From M55B112 sp040880545 (GTDB taxonomy: Bacteria; Bacteroidota; Bacteroidia; Bacteroidales; GCA-2748055): 39,749 nt of DNA. Below are positions 1 to 8,013 of this stretch, piece by piece. The position numbers and the translations under genes are program-made. The stretch covers positions 1 through 39,749 of the forward strand of contig JBBDIE010000048.1 of NCBI GenBank assembly GCA_040880545.1, read 5' to 3'. Each line of letters starts with the position of its first letter. Position 1 is the stretch's first letter. The notes under the pieces are model-generated. The model saw only the letters and a list, made by a program, of their open reading frames with translations, had not been told where the DNA came from and searched no databases.

Positions 1-2749
1 GGGCCTTATGCAAAGCACTAACAGGACCGACTTTATCAATATGTTTGTAAAATTCAGTCATCAGGTATGCAGTTTGATAATCGGAGACGCTCCATAAACT
101 AACCATCACATTATCACTTCCAGCATAAAGAAAGGCCCTGCTCAAACCCACCATATCGTCGCCTTCACTAAATGTTCCCAATCCTGTCTGGCATGCACTC
201 AGGACAATAAGTTCTGTATTTAATGACATGGTAAATATTTCGTTTACAGTTAATAATCCGTCGTCGTGATTGGTGGGTGCGAATAACACGAAAGAGAACA
301 GAGGCTGACTTTGATCCATATATCCATGGGTTGCCAGATGGATGTGACCGTACCGGTCCGCTAACTCTTTAAAAACGGACTCCGTGGTACTCTCACCAAA
401 GTATGTATGCAGATTTTCATTTAATCTGGCGATGTTTTCAACTTCTACTGAAGTTCCCGGCAAACCGGTAAACCCCATGATTTCAAGATCGCCTATAGCC
501 ATGGCCAATATTCCATTGTTGGCAACGGAACTTCTTTTTTTCATTACCGAGAGGGTATTAAGTCCCGGTGTATAAAACAGTTGTTTCTTCTCTGCAAGGA
601 AGTGGTTTTGCTGATCCATCAGGCATTGATACGGTAATAAATGCAGCACTTTATGAGGGACTATTCCAATGGTCTCAACTTCTCTCAATTCCTTTTCTAC
701 CGGTTGGATCAGGATTGAATAAGCATCTTTCAGGGTTTGCACAGAAAGGTTGGACCCGCTCCTGAATTCCCCGGTACTAAAATCTGCTGTTCTTGATAGT
801 ATATCCCTGCAATCACGGGTTAGACTGCGGAGTTCTTCCCCGGTTTTGTTTATCTCCCGGCCCGTTATATTATTTTTCCTGATGATCCATACATAAGAGT
901 TGTATTCACCGGCCCAATAAACAAGAAAGGCGGTGCTTTCATCTGCCAGTGCCTGGAGCTCTGAAATTGGATGGGGCTGCAGATTTAAAAGTGAAGCGTA
1001 CTCCCCGGCTTGTAATTGAATTGAATGGAGTACTTTTTGGTACCTGGATCGGGTTTCAATTAACTGTTCTTCTATTTCTGAAGAATTATAACCTCTTTCC
1101 GTTCCCAACTGCTGCCTGTGCAGAAGTTTTGATAAAGCCAGTATCTCTGCCTGTAACTCCTGTTCACTCTGTACCAGGGCTGTATCCGGAGAACGGAAAT
1201 TAATCCTCTTATTGCCAATCAGATCAAGGAAAGCCCTGGCACGAGCCTTCTCAGTAATGTTGAATGCCTCGTTCAATTGCCCACTCTTCATAAGGAGGTT
1301 GATCAGCCTGTCATAGACTATAATTTTGTCATTGACATAGCTGGTTTTAATTTCTTCAATGGTCATGTCACCCCTGATGTTTTCAATGATCCCGATAGCC
1401 TCGTGATAAGATGTTATGGCCCTTTCTATCAGTCCTTTTGATTCATAAAACTGGCCGTAAACATAATGGATCCGCCATATCGTTTCAGGTTGATCAGTAT
1501 TCTTAAGTGCCAGGTCCAACGATCTGCTTAGATTGTCATCCTGATGTAGTTGCAAGTAAATATCGGCCAGCATCACATTTGATTTTGCAATTCCCTCTGC
1601 GGAACCGGACCTCTTAAATGACTCCTCGGCATGCAAGTAATGGGTGAGGGCAAATGGCAGATTTTTCCTCTGCCTAAGCAGGTCACCCATACGCAGGTAC
1701 ACAAGGGCCTCAGATATGTCGGACCCGATTTCTCTGTAAAAGGCGAGGGCATCTTTAGTGTTGCCGCTCCGAATGTTCTGAGCCGCATCCAGAGAAGCGG
1801 ATCCTTTCCCTATGGAATCCTTTAATAACAAGGCTTCCCTGTAATATTCTTCTGCAATTGAGTCATTGCCTATGGCAGCGTATGTATCGCCTGTTCTGAG
1901 TAACGACCAGATTACCTGTGGTATTATTCCGGTTCTTCTTGCCTCTGACACGGATTCCATACGAAGGCGTATGGCTTTTTCATATTCGGCCCTGTCCTCT
2001 GCAATGTTGGCCAGCGAAAGAAGCTGCCTGGAAACATTCAGCCCATGCTTTTTAGCTATTTGCATGGAGGTATTAATATGAACTTCTGCCTGTGCCGGAT
2101 TTGATAATTCATGGGTGACCTTACCTATCTGTAACATGCATTCTGATTCCCCGACTTCATGCCTGTTGCCCCGGTACAGTTCGAGTGCTGCCCGTGCATT
2201 ATCGAGACTGGCAGTGTATTTTCCCAGGACCGATTGTACCTGAGATAGCATGAGGTATGTATCTGCAATGGAGTTTTGTTTTGTACTTTTCAGACTGCGC
2301 TCCATACCATCACTGATAGTGATCACAGTGTCGAGAAATCTGGAACCGCTGTAGAAGTCTCCCTGGTAGAGCCTTGCCCTGCCCATCTCCCTGAAATCTT
2401 CAATGATTCCCAGTGAGTTGTCTATTGCAGAGTCCCGGCGATAGGCAAAATATGCATAATTATATGCTTCTTCAAAGATACCCTGTACATTGTATGCATA
2501 GGCAATTTTCCGGCAAATTTCCGCTTCAGTCTCCAGATTTCTGTAAACCCCCAGTTGCCTACTGGCACTAAGGCTGTTCTTGTAATGTAGAATTGCATTA
2601 TGATAATCATAGGCATTACTGAACGAATCTCCTTTACGCTGCTCCTCTGTTACCAATATTGCCGGAGTTTTACAGCCCTGGATGGCACATATACTTAAAG
2701 TAAGAAGAATTAGGTGAATACTGCCTTTCCTTTTTGCTTTGCCATTCAT
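1..2749 (-). CDS. TPR-CHAT caspase-like lipoprotein (3' end cut off by window edge)
   Basis: The minus-strand frame from ATG at 2749 stays open to the left edge, giving 916 codons with no stop, so the C-terminus is missing. Residues 1-26 form a lipoprotein signal with lipobox IQGC (Cys26). The next ~550 residues are helical TPR-like repeats (many A/Y/L-spaced helices such as EEAYNYAYFAYRR). The C-terminal part is a CHAT domain: HLATHG with catalytic His808, and VLSACQTG with catalytic Cys853, followed by the conserved GLSRAFLYAG and SLWSVSD stretches. CHAT proteins are clan CD cysteine peptidases related to caspase and separase. The start lies 19 bases after the upstream barrel gene's stop, so it is probably the last or a late gene of the 6540-to-1 operon. 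Being lipidated, it should act at the envelope rather than in the cytoplasm. Its substrate is unknown. Confidence 0.9.
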   Translation of the reverse strand, partial: MNGKAKRKGSIHLILLTLSICAIQGCKTPAILVTEEQRKGDSFSNAYDYHNAILHYKNSLSASRQLGVYRNLETEAEICRKIAYAYNVQGIFEEAYNYAYFAYRRDSAIDNSLGIIEDFREMGRARLYQGDFYSGSRFLDTVITISDGMERSLKSTKQNSIADTYLMLSQVQSVLGKYTASLDNARAALELYRGNRHEVGESECMLQIGKVTHELSNPAQAEVHINTSMQIAKKHGLNVSRQLLSLANIAEDRAEYEKAIRLRMESVSEARRTGIIPQVIWSLLRTGDTYAAIGNDSIAEEYYREALLLKDSIGKGSASLDAAQNIRSGNTKDALAFYREIGSDISEALVYLRMGDLLRQRKNLPFALTHYLHAEESFKRSGSAEGIAKSNVMLADIYLQLHQDDNLSRSLDLALKNTDQPETIWRIHYVYGQFYESKGLIERAITSYHEAIGIIENIRGDMTIEEIKTSYVNDKIIVYDRLINLLMKSGQLNEAFNITEKARARAFLDLIGNKRINFRSPDTALVQSEQELQAEILALSKLLHRQQLGTERGYNSSEIEEQLIETRSRYQKVLHSIQLQAGEYASLLNLQPHPISELQALADESTAFLVYWAGEYNSYVWIIRKNNITGREINKTGEELRSLTRDCRDILSRTADFSTGEFRSGSNLSVQTLKDAYSILIQPVEKELREVETIGIVPHKVLHLLPYQCLMDQQNHFLAEKKQLFYTPGLNTLSVMKKRSSVANNGILAMAIGDLEIMGFTGLPGTSVEVENIARLNENLHTYFGESTTESVFKELADRYGHIHLATHGYMDQSQPLFSFVLFAPTNHDDGLLTVNEIFTMSLNTELIVLSACQTGLGTFSEGDDMVGLSRAFLYAGSDNVMVSLWSVSDYQTAYLMTEFYKHIDKVGPVSALHKA

Positions 2750-2767
2750 ATTCCCCGTTGCTTTTGA

Positions 2768-3733
2768 TTAAAATATATACTGAATGATAAAGACATAGGA
2801 TGGTTCTGCGGATGTCAGTTTGCCCATTAGTGGGAGAAACATTCCCTGTACCAACCGTAATTGCTGAACCTGGAAATGAAGGTAGGGGATCAGGTTTACC
2901 TGCCATTTGGTTTCATCACCGGTAATGTCCTGCAAGGTTTCCGGACCGATATGGGTAAAATACAGATCATTTGTCATGCATATCCAGTCATTCAGATGAA
3001 AATTGAACCCTCCGGCCACATAATATATATTTCCCGACCTGAATGATTTTTCGGGTTCACCTGGATTGATCACCCTGTTCCCGCCAAATCCCATATCAAA
3101 ACCACTGTAAAAGGTAAATGAATAGGGGTATAGAATTTTTCTGGCCTGGATATCTACCGCCACGGAGGTTTCCCCTGATCCTGTGGACATGTCAAAAATC
3201 AAACTGTCAGATGAGAAATTGGATGGATTTTTTCTGCCGGTAGGTAATATGGCAGTAGTTCTTAGTGTTATGGAGGGTACATTTTCCTGTTCCTTTACCA
3301 ATTGGACATATAAACCGGTTGAAATATCTCCTAATCCGTAACCTTTCTGCTGAAAATCAAATTGCTCGCGCGCCCTGAACAACGGATCATCCAAAAGAAT
3401 TGTACTTTGTACCATATCCAGCATATAGGGTATATCCAGGTTTAACTGGAGTTTGTCTGTTATTCCATAGTGTGTTGAGAGGTTAAGGGCCGAGGAGCGC
3501 GCGATAGTGGAACCGGGCACAAAATATTTGTTTGAATTCTCATCAAATATTCTTTTAAATCCTGCATACTGCCAATCTATTCCTACCTTCAAAAATCCCC
3601 GGTAAAGTGTGGCCGGTTCGGTTACAGCTGTTAATTGTTTAAGTTCAGATGGAATGAACATGTCTTCATTCTGCCCGCTGGCTGAGAGGATAAAGCACGT
3701 AAGAATTATCAAATGTAAGATCAGTTTTTTCAT
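2768..3733 (-). CDS. Outer-membrane beta-barrel protein (phenol_MetA_deg-like)
   Basis: A 321-residue protein with a clear signal peptide (cleavage near ASGQ, residue ~21) followed by a chain of alternating amphipathic strands and ending in Phe (IIQYIF), as outer-membrane barrels usually do. The stretches HYGITDKLQLNLDIPYM, GLGDISTGLYVQL, ILPTGRK and GSGETSVAVDI resemble the transporter-like barrel family typified by the phenol-degradation meta-pathway proteins (family assignment from memory of its GDI...PTG...GSG pattern). It is 13 bases downstream of another barrel gene and 18 bases upstream of the CHAT lipoprotein. A role as a channel or anchor in the same envelope assembly is inference; a generic porin is the alternative. 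Confidence 0.8.
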   Translation of the reverse strand: MKKLILHLIILTCFILSASGQNEDMFIPSELKQLTAVTEPATLYRGFLKVGIDWQYAGFKRIFDENSNKYFVPGSTIARSSALNLSTHYGITDKLQLNLDIPYMLDMVQSTILLDDPLFRAREQFDFQQKGYGLGDISTGLYVQLVKEQENVPSITLRTTAILPTGRKNPSNFSSDSLIFDMSTGSGETSVAVDIQARKILYPYSFTFYSGFDMGFGGNRVINPGEPEKSFRSGNIYYVAGGFNFHLNDWICMTNDLYFTHIGPETLQDITGDETKWQVNLIPYLHFQVQQLRLVQGMFLPLMGKLTSAEPSYVFIIQYIF

Positions 3734-3746
3734 GATCTGTGTTTTA

Positions 3747-4823
3747 TTATTCTGAACCTTTTAGCACAGGAGCAATTGTATAAGTCAATCCGGTGAGAAT
3801 ATGAAATTCAGAATATCTGTTTTTGCCTGTAACAGGAAGATATACCTGCTGAATCATCCTGAAATGGGTAGATACCTGGATCTCAAATCCAACCAAGGCT
3901 GTACCAGATGAGGATGTTGTTAATCCAACAGGCTGTCCGGTTTGATCTGACCAGCCCGGAGTCTCATGATCAAAATTATACCCTGTATAGGTGGCAAACC
4001 AAGGAAACAGTTGCAAGTCAAACAGAATTCCGGCATGTATATTTCCTTTGGGCCTGATGGTATAGTGCGACGTGCTGTATTGAAAATCATAGCCGTACAG
4101 CCTGTATTTCCAATAATAAGTTTCAACCTCTTTAAACGGTGATGTATATGTTCCATTAACCGATATTCCCACCTTGTTATTACTGTACCTGCCACCCAGA
4201 CTTACATGAAAAAAGGTTGCAGGTGAGGCCGGGGAGGGATTGAAATTATAATCCAGTTCATAAGATCCACCGGGGTCAGCCGGATTATATATAGTGATTG
4301 CGTGATCAGGCTGACTTGGGTGACCGGAACCGGCGGGTATTGTCACTCCTCCCGACAGAAATGTTTCAAAACCTGAAAGAAACACCGGCGTTCTTGCCTT
4401 AAGTTCCAGTTGAAGAAACCCCAATCCTTTGTAATGATAAAGTGTATTCTCGGATCCGAAATTCATATTATTTGAAACAAAGTAGGTAGGCAGCGTTTCA
4501 AACCTGTTACGCATATTAATTTCTCCGTTCAATTCCAGGAGTTCAAGTATACCATATCCAAATTTAATATAATAGGCATCTTCGATCACACTGCTTACCA
4601 CTTCGTTAAAATCCAGTTTGTTCCCATCACCATCAAAATAATTATTACCCATAATATGGGAATAGGAGCCACTGAATTGCAATAAACCCTGGTGCAATGT
4701 ATAGGGACGTTTTATATAAGGTTCGGTAAGCAGGTCATATTTATTGGTAGTCTGGGCCCCCAAGGCGCTTACCAGGATCAAAAAGAGCATTATGGTTTGT
4801 AACCTCTTCATAGAATGGATCAC
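3747..4823 (-). CDS. Predicted outer-membrane beta-barrel protein
   Basis: A 358-residue protein with an N-terminal signal peptide (hydrophobic LFLILVSALGA, cleavage near residue 23). The mature part is rich in aromatic, Gly and Asn residues in alternating strands (FLSGGVTIPAGSGHP, NVHAGILFDLQ-like segments), with PVFLSGFETFLSGGV and VYLPVTGKNRY like the neighbouring barrel. A possible alternative start is Met5 (MKRLQTI). It lies between the propeller lipoprotein (one base apart) and the second barrel (13 bases), so co-transcription is very likely. I do not recognise a named family beyond general similarity to the downstream barrel; the two could be paralogues or heteromeric partners. Confidence 0.75.
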   Translation of the reverse strand: MIHSMKRLQTIMLFLILVSALGAQTTNKYDLLTEPYIKRPYTLHQGLLQFSGSYSHIMGNNYFDGDGNKLDFNEVVSSVIEDAYYIKFGYGILELLELNGEINMRNRFETLPTYFVSNNMNFGSENTLYHYKGLGFLQLELKARTPVFLSGFETFLSGGVTIPAGSGHPSQPDHAITIYNPADPGGSYELDYNFNPSPASPATFFHVSLGGRYSNNKVGISVNGTYTSPFKEVETYYWKYRLYGYDFQYSTSHYTIRPKGNIHAGILFDLQLFPWFATYTGYNFDHETPGWSDQTGQPVGLTTSSSGTALVGFEIQVSTHFRMIQQVYLPVTGKNRYSEFHILTGLTYTIAPVLKGSE

Positions 4824-4824
4824 A

Positions 4825-5811
4825 TTAGTTTGTTATACCAGGAATATAGACTGAGATCCCATCCTCAAAACTCCCAAACCAGATATTCCCCTTATTATCA
4901 GAAATTATATCCATGATAGTGATTCCGGGCAATCCATCATCCACCGAGTAGCTCCTCATAGCAGCTCCATCGTATTTCACAACCCCGTCGGCAATTAATG
5001 CAATCCAGATATTACCGGTATGATCTTCGGTAAGACTGTTTACATAGGCCTGATAAGTACTATTGAACAGGCTTACTTCACTGAACTGACCTTCTGAATA
5101 TTTAGTAATGAATTCACCTTCCCAGGTTCCCATCCAAATATCACCCCAACTGTCACAATGAACAGCCTTCACAATGTCCGATGAAAGTCCATCTGCTGTG
5201 GTATATAATCTGGCTGAATTGTTACTTATTTTATAAACGCCCGCATTTGTGGCGGCCCAGACCGAACCGTCTTCTGAGATATCTATGTCGTTCACATAGT
5301 TGGCATCTTCGTTGGTGCCGGATGAATATTCATTGATCCCATTGGATGTCACTTCAAAGAGCCCATGTGACATGGTACCGATCCACATGTCACCCTGCAG
5401 ATCCGATTTCAGACTCAGAACGGTCCAGATATTACCATCAGTACCATAAAAATTGGAAAAATTGCTCCCATCGTATATGGAAAAACCATTCAAAGTACCG
5501 ATCCAGAGGTCCCCGTTTTGATCTTCCTCAATTGCAGTTACATAATTATCCGTAAGTCCGTGGGCCGTAGACAGATTGGTCCATTGGGAACCATCATATT
5601 TCATTAATCCTCTTTCAGTGCTCCCTGCCCAAATATTTCCCTTACTGTCGGCATGGAGACACCAAATCCTGTCACTGAAGAGCCCATTGGTTTTATTATG
5701 AATGACCCAGCTGTCCAGATCTTTCTGCTGAGGAAGATCGCTGTATTTTTCACAACCCAAACCACTGAGTATTACACAAAAAAATAACAGTATAACTCTA
5801 TTATTCAGCAT
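4825..5811 (-). CDS. Seven-bladed reg_prop-type propeller lipoprotein
   Basis: A 328-residue protein with a lipoprotein-type signal (LSGLGC, Cys20). From about residue 30 to the end it consists of seven copies of the two-component-regulator propeller motif: KGNIWAG, NGDLWIG, QGDMWIG, DGSVWAA, WGDIWMG, TGNIWIA and KGNIWFG, each followed by a G(L/V/F)..Y strand. Seven copies is enough for one complete propeller. Unlike the hybrid two-component sensors that usually carry this repeat, it has no transmembrane helix, kinase or regulator domain, so it is a free-standing lipoprotein, probably a ligand- or protein-binding scaffold. It sits between the PKD lipoprotein (24-base gap) and the first barrel gene (1-base gap). 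Confidence 0.88.
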   Translation of the reverse strand: MLNNRVILLFFCVILSGLGCEKYSDLPQQKDLDSWVIHNKTNGLFSDRIWCLHADSKGNIWAGSTERGLMKYDGSQWTNLSTAHGLTDNYVTAIEEDQNGDLWIGTLNGFSIYDGSNFSNFYGTDGNIWTVLSLKSDLQGDMWIGTMSHGLFEVTSNGINEYSSGTNEDANYVNDIDISEDGSVWAATNAGVYKISNNSARLYTTADGLSSDIVKAVHCDSWGDIWMGTWEGEFITKYSEGQFSEVSLFNSTYQAYVNSLTEDHTGNIWIALIADGVVKYDGAAMRSYSVDDGLPGITIMDIISDNKGNIWFGSFEDGISVYIPGITN

Positions 5812-5835
5812 ATTTCCTGAATTGATATTGTACAG

Positions 5836-6540
5836 TTATTCCCTGAACCTCTCCAGATTCATCTTCACAGGAACAAGGTTACCCGGCTTGAAACTGTCTG
5901 TCAGAGACTTCTTTTTTACCTCATCCGGTACAAATTCACAGATAATACTGTAGGCATTGAGTTGATTAAGAGAAAGGGAGGCGGTGCTGCCACCCGCGAT
6001 CCAATAGCCTGTGTCGGTCTCTTTGTATGCGATCACATAGTAAGACTGGGCTTCCAGGTTCATGAACAATGCAATACCTTCATTATCTGTGTTTTCAATA
6101 AACTGGGGTTCGTTTAACTCTTCAAAATCAAATTGGTTGTCGTATACCCAGATTTCACAATTCTCAAGAACCGTGACCGTGTCGGATTCAAATACTATAA
6201 ACCCGAGGATTGTTGGCTCATTGATGGTAAGGGTTTTTGTAGCAACTGTACTACCTGCATCATTTGTTGCAGTAAGTTTTACCTCTTTACTACCTGTCGC
6301 TTCATAAACAGCAATCGGATGCTCATCGGAGGAAACCATACCATCACCAAATTCCCACTCAAACGTCAGTGCTTCCTCGGATTCATTTAAAAATTTTATG
6401 GAGTCTCCCATTTCAGGATTCACCGAAGGAGAATAGCTGAATTCAGCCACTGGAGGTTTTTTACATCCTGATGAGACTAAAAGGATTGTCCCAATTATTA
6501 TAACCATGGAAACAGGAGGATTCAATCTTAATTTTATCAT
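5836..6540 (-). CDS. PKD-domain lipoprotein
   Basis: A 234-residue protein with lipobox VSSGC (Cys26). Residues ~30-108 form one PKD domain with the hallmark FEWEFGDG and the closing strand KEVKLTATNDAGS. The remainder (residues ~110-234) looks like a beta-sandwich of about 120 residues that I cannot name. PKD domains are extracellular binding or spacer modules. It is the first gene of the minus-strand run ending with the CHAT protein. The start codon lies only ten bases from the end of the 188-bp repeat at 6551-6738, so its promoter must lie within or beyond that repeat. A surface adhesin-like or structural component is the most that can be inferred. Confidence 0.85.
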   Translation of the reverse strand: MIKLRLNPPVSMVIIIGTILLVSSGCKKPPVAEFSYSPSVNPEMGDSIKFLNESEEALTFEWEFGDGMVSSDEHPIAVYEATGSKEVKLTATNDAGSTVATKTLTINEPTILGFIVFESDTVTVLENCEIWVYDNQFDFEELNEPQFIENTDNEGIALFMNLEAQSYYVIAYKETDTGYWIAGGSTASLSLNQLNAYSIICEFVPDEVKKKSLTDSFKPGNLVPVKMNLERFRE

Positions 6541-6550
6541 AATTATCTAT

Positions 6551-6738
6551 TTAGAGTATGTCAATTAAGTGGAGTGGCTGGATCATCATGTTCGTTTGCA
6601 AGGGTTATTCCCTGCGGTCATGAGCTCAAAACTTTCAGTTTTTCGGTTGCGAAGTCGGGAAATGCGCAGTCCCGATTTGTCGGGATGAGCAATTTTCCGA
6701 CGAGCGTAACGCAGCAAACGGACATTATGGACAGACAC
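6551..6738 (+). repeat. 188-bp MITE-like repeat, copy A
   Basis: This block is matched by the reverse complement of 39495-39682 over all 188 bases with nine mismatches that I counted by eye (~95% identity). It contains a nested hairpin: inner stem TCCCGA-TTTG-TCGGGA at 6670-6685 and outer stem 6655-6663 pairing with 6692-6700. The ends are imperfect inverted repeats, clearer in copy B (16 of 19 positions). There is no transposase and no plausible gene in it; the short open frame through it is coincidental. It separates the CHAT operon from the divergent ECF sigma gene. Confidence 0.9.
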
Positions 6739-6770
6739 CATTTAGAATTATGTACAAGTTAGACTTTTGA

Positions 6771-6801
6771 TTGAAAAATTCAAATAGTAAAGATAAATTT
6801 G
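6771..6801 (+). promoter_or_regulatory. Candidate Bacteroidota promoter for the ECF sigma gene
   Basis: TTG at 6771-6773 and TAAATTTG at 6794-6801 are separated by 20 bases and match the Bacteroidota consensus TTG-N19-21-TAnnTTTG exactly. It lies about 115 bases upstream of the sigma-factor start, just outside the repeat. The rest of the gap to 6916 is AT-rich with no other structure that I see. Confidence 0.5.
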
Positions 6802-6916
6802 TCTGATTTAGCTACAGGGCAATATTTTATTCAAAATCCATAAAGGAAATGGGTACGTTCATTTTTATTTTTTTTTCATGCAACATTCAGAAATCAGTTT
6901 CGTCATTTGAACAGTT

Positions 6917-7474
6917 ATGAAGGAAAACTTCCAACACATGAATCCGGACAAGTTGATTAATGCTTGTAAAAAAGGGGACAGCAAGGCGCAGATGGAGATT
7001 TATAAACTCTATTATAAAGCCATGTTTAACATATCTCTACGGATATTGAATAATTCTTCAGAGGCTGAAGATGTGATGCAGGATAGTTTCTTGAATGTCT
7101 TTCATAAAATCGATTCATACAAAGGAGAAGTGACCTTTGGGGCCTGGTTAAAGAAGATCGTGATCAACAGGTCACTGGATATCATAAAGTCGAGAAAGGC
7201 GATGATATCACTGGAAACGATACCGGATCTTGAGGATGAGGTTCAGGAGGATTACCTGGATTACCGGGACATACGTATTGAAACGGTGAAGGAAGCCATT
7301 GCATCGCTCCCGGACGGTTACAGGGTAGTGCTCTCACTTTACCTGGTTGAAGGTTATGATCATGAAGAGATATCCGAGATACTTCACATTACAAATGCTA
7401 CTTCCAGGACCCAGTATCACAGGGCAAAGAGGCAGCTGGCCAAGAAATTAAACGAACTAAAAGCAGTATCATGA
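6917..7474 (+). CDS. ECF sigma-70 family RNA polymerase sigma factor
   Basis: A 185-residue ECF sigma factor. Region 2 is at residues ~10-90 (SEAEDVMQDSFLNVF and AWLKKIVINRSLDIIKSRK, the -10-recognition helix), and region 4 at ~125-180 (SLPDGYRVVLSLYLVEGYDHEEISE followed by the recognition helix around ATSRTQYHRAKRQLAKKL). Length and layout are normal. Met8 (ATG 6938) is an alternative start. Its stop overlaps the next start (ATGA), and together with the following two genes it forms a module ending at the terminator near 9050. ECF factors in this phylum usually control envelope or stress regulons and are held by an anti-sigma partner encoded next door. Confidence 0.95.
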   Translation: MKENFQHMNPDKLINACKKGDSKAQMEIYKLYYKAMFNISLRILNNSSEAEDVMQDSFLNVFHKIDSYKGEVTFGAWLKKIVINRSLDIIKSRKAMISLETIPDLEDEVQEDYLDYRDIRIETVKEAIASLPDGYRVVLSLYLVEGYDHEEISEILHITNATSRTQYHRAKRQLAKKLNELKAVS

Positions 7475-8013
7475 GTGACCTGGAAAAACATATTATTGAA
7501 CAACGCGACAGGCTGGACATTGAAGAACCGCGATCCGGCCACTTGAAGAGATTCAAAAAACGGCTTGTCCGGGAGCAACAGCCTGTAATGCGGATACAAT
7601 TCCGCCATGCGATACAAATAGCAGCCTCCATTGCCATTATAATGGCATCGGGAGTGGTGATCATCAAGTCAAGCAAAGGAGGGAGTAAAATAGCAGCCAC
7701 TCCGGCAGTCGAAGAATTTCGCGAAACGACAAGTTTCTATACAAGGCAGGTGAATGCAAGGTATGATGATATTATGTCGCTTCACTTAGATTCGGAAGAG
7801 GAAAAGGCATTGTTGCTGGAAGAGCTATCAGAAATGGATAGTTATCATAAAGAATTATTAAACGAATTCAGTACCAATCCTGGTGATGACAGGGTGATGA
7901 ATGCTCTGATCCACCATTATCAGTTGAAACTGCAGGTAATGGATCAAATTATTGAACAATTAATTCAGTTAAGAAACACAAACACCAACGCATATGAAAA
8001 ATCTAACAGTTAA
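7471..8013 (+). CDS. Putative membrane-bound anti-sigma factor
   Basis: A 180-residue protein with a basic N-terminal cytoplasmic part (residues 1-45), one membrane segment (about 46-66, IAASIAIIMASGVVII) and a helical, probably periplasmic C-terminal part (residues ~75-175) rich in Glu and Leu. The gene overlaps the sigma factor by four bases and the next gene by twenty. This topology and position are those of an anti-sigma factor, but I see no zinc-binding HxxxCxxC motif, so it is not a classical ZAS protein. Function is inferred from context only; a structural membrane protein cannot be excluded. Confidence 0.7.
   Translation: MSDLEKHIIEQRDRLDIEEPRSGHLKRFKKRLVREQQPVMRIQFRHAIQIAASIAIIMASGVVIIKSSKGGSKIAATPAVEEFRETTSFYTRQVNARYDDIMSLHLDSEEEKALLLEELSEMDSYHKELLNEFSTNPGDDRVMNALIHHYQLKLQVMDQIIEQLIQLRNTNTNAYEKSNS

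Noticed and set aside
6574..6762. A 62-residue open frame across repeat copy A
   Set aside because: It lies inside the MITE-like repeat, has no recognisable domain, and its frame reflects the repeat's palindromic content.
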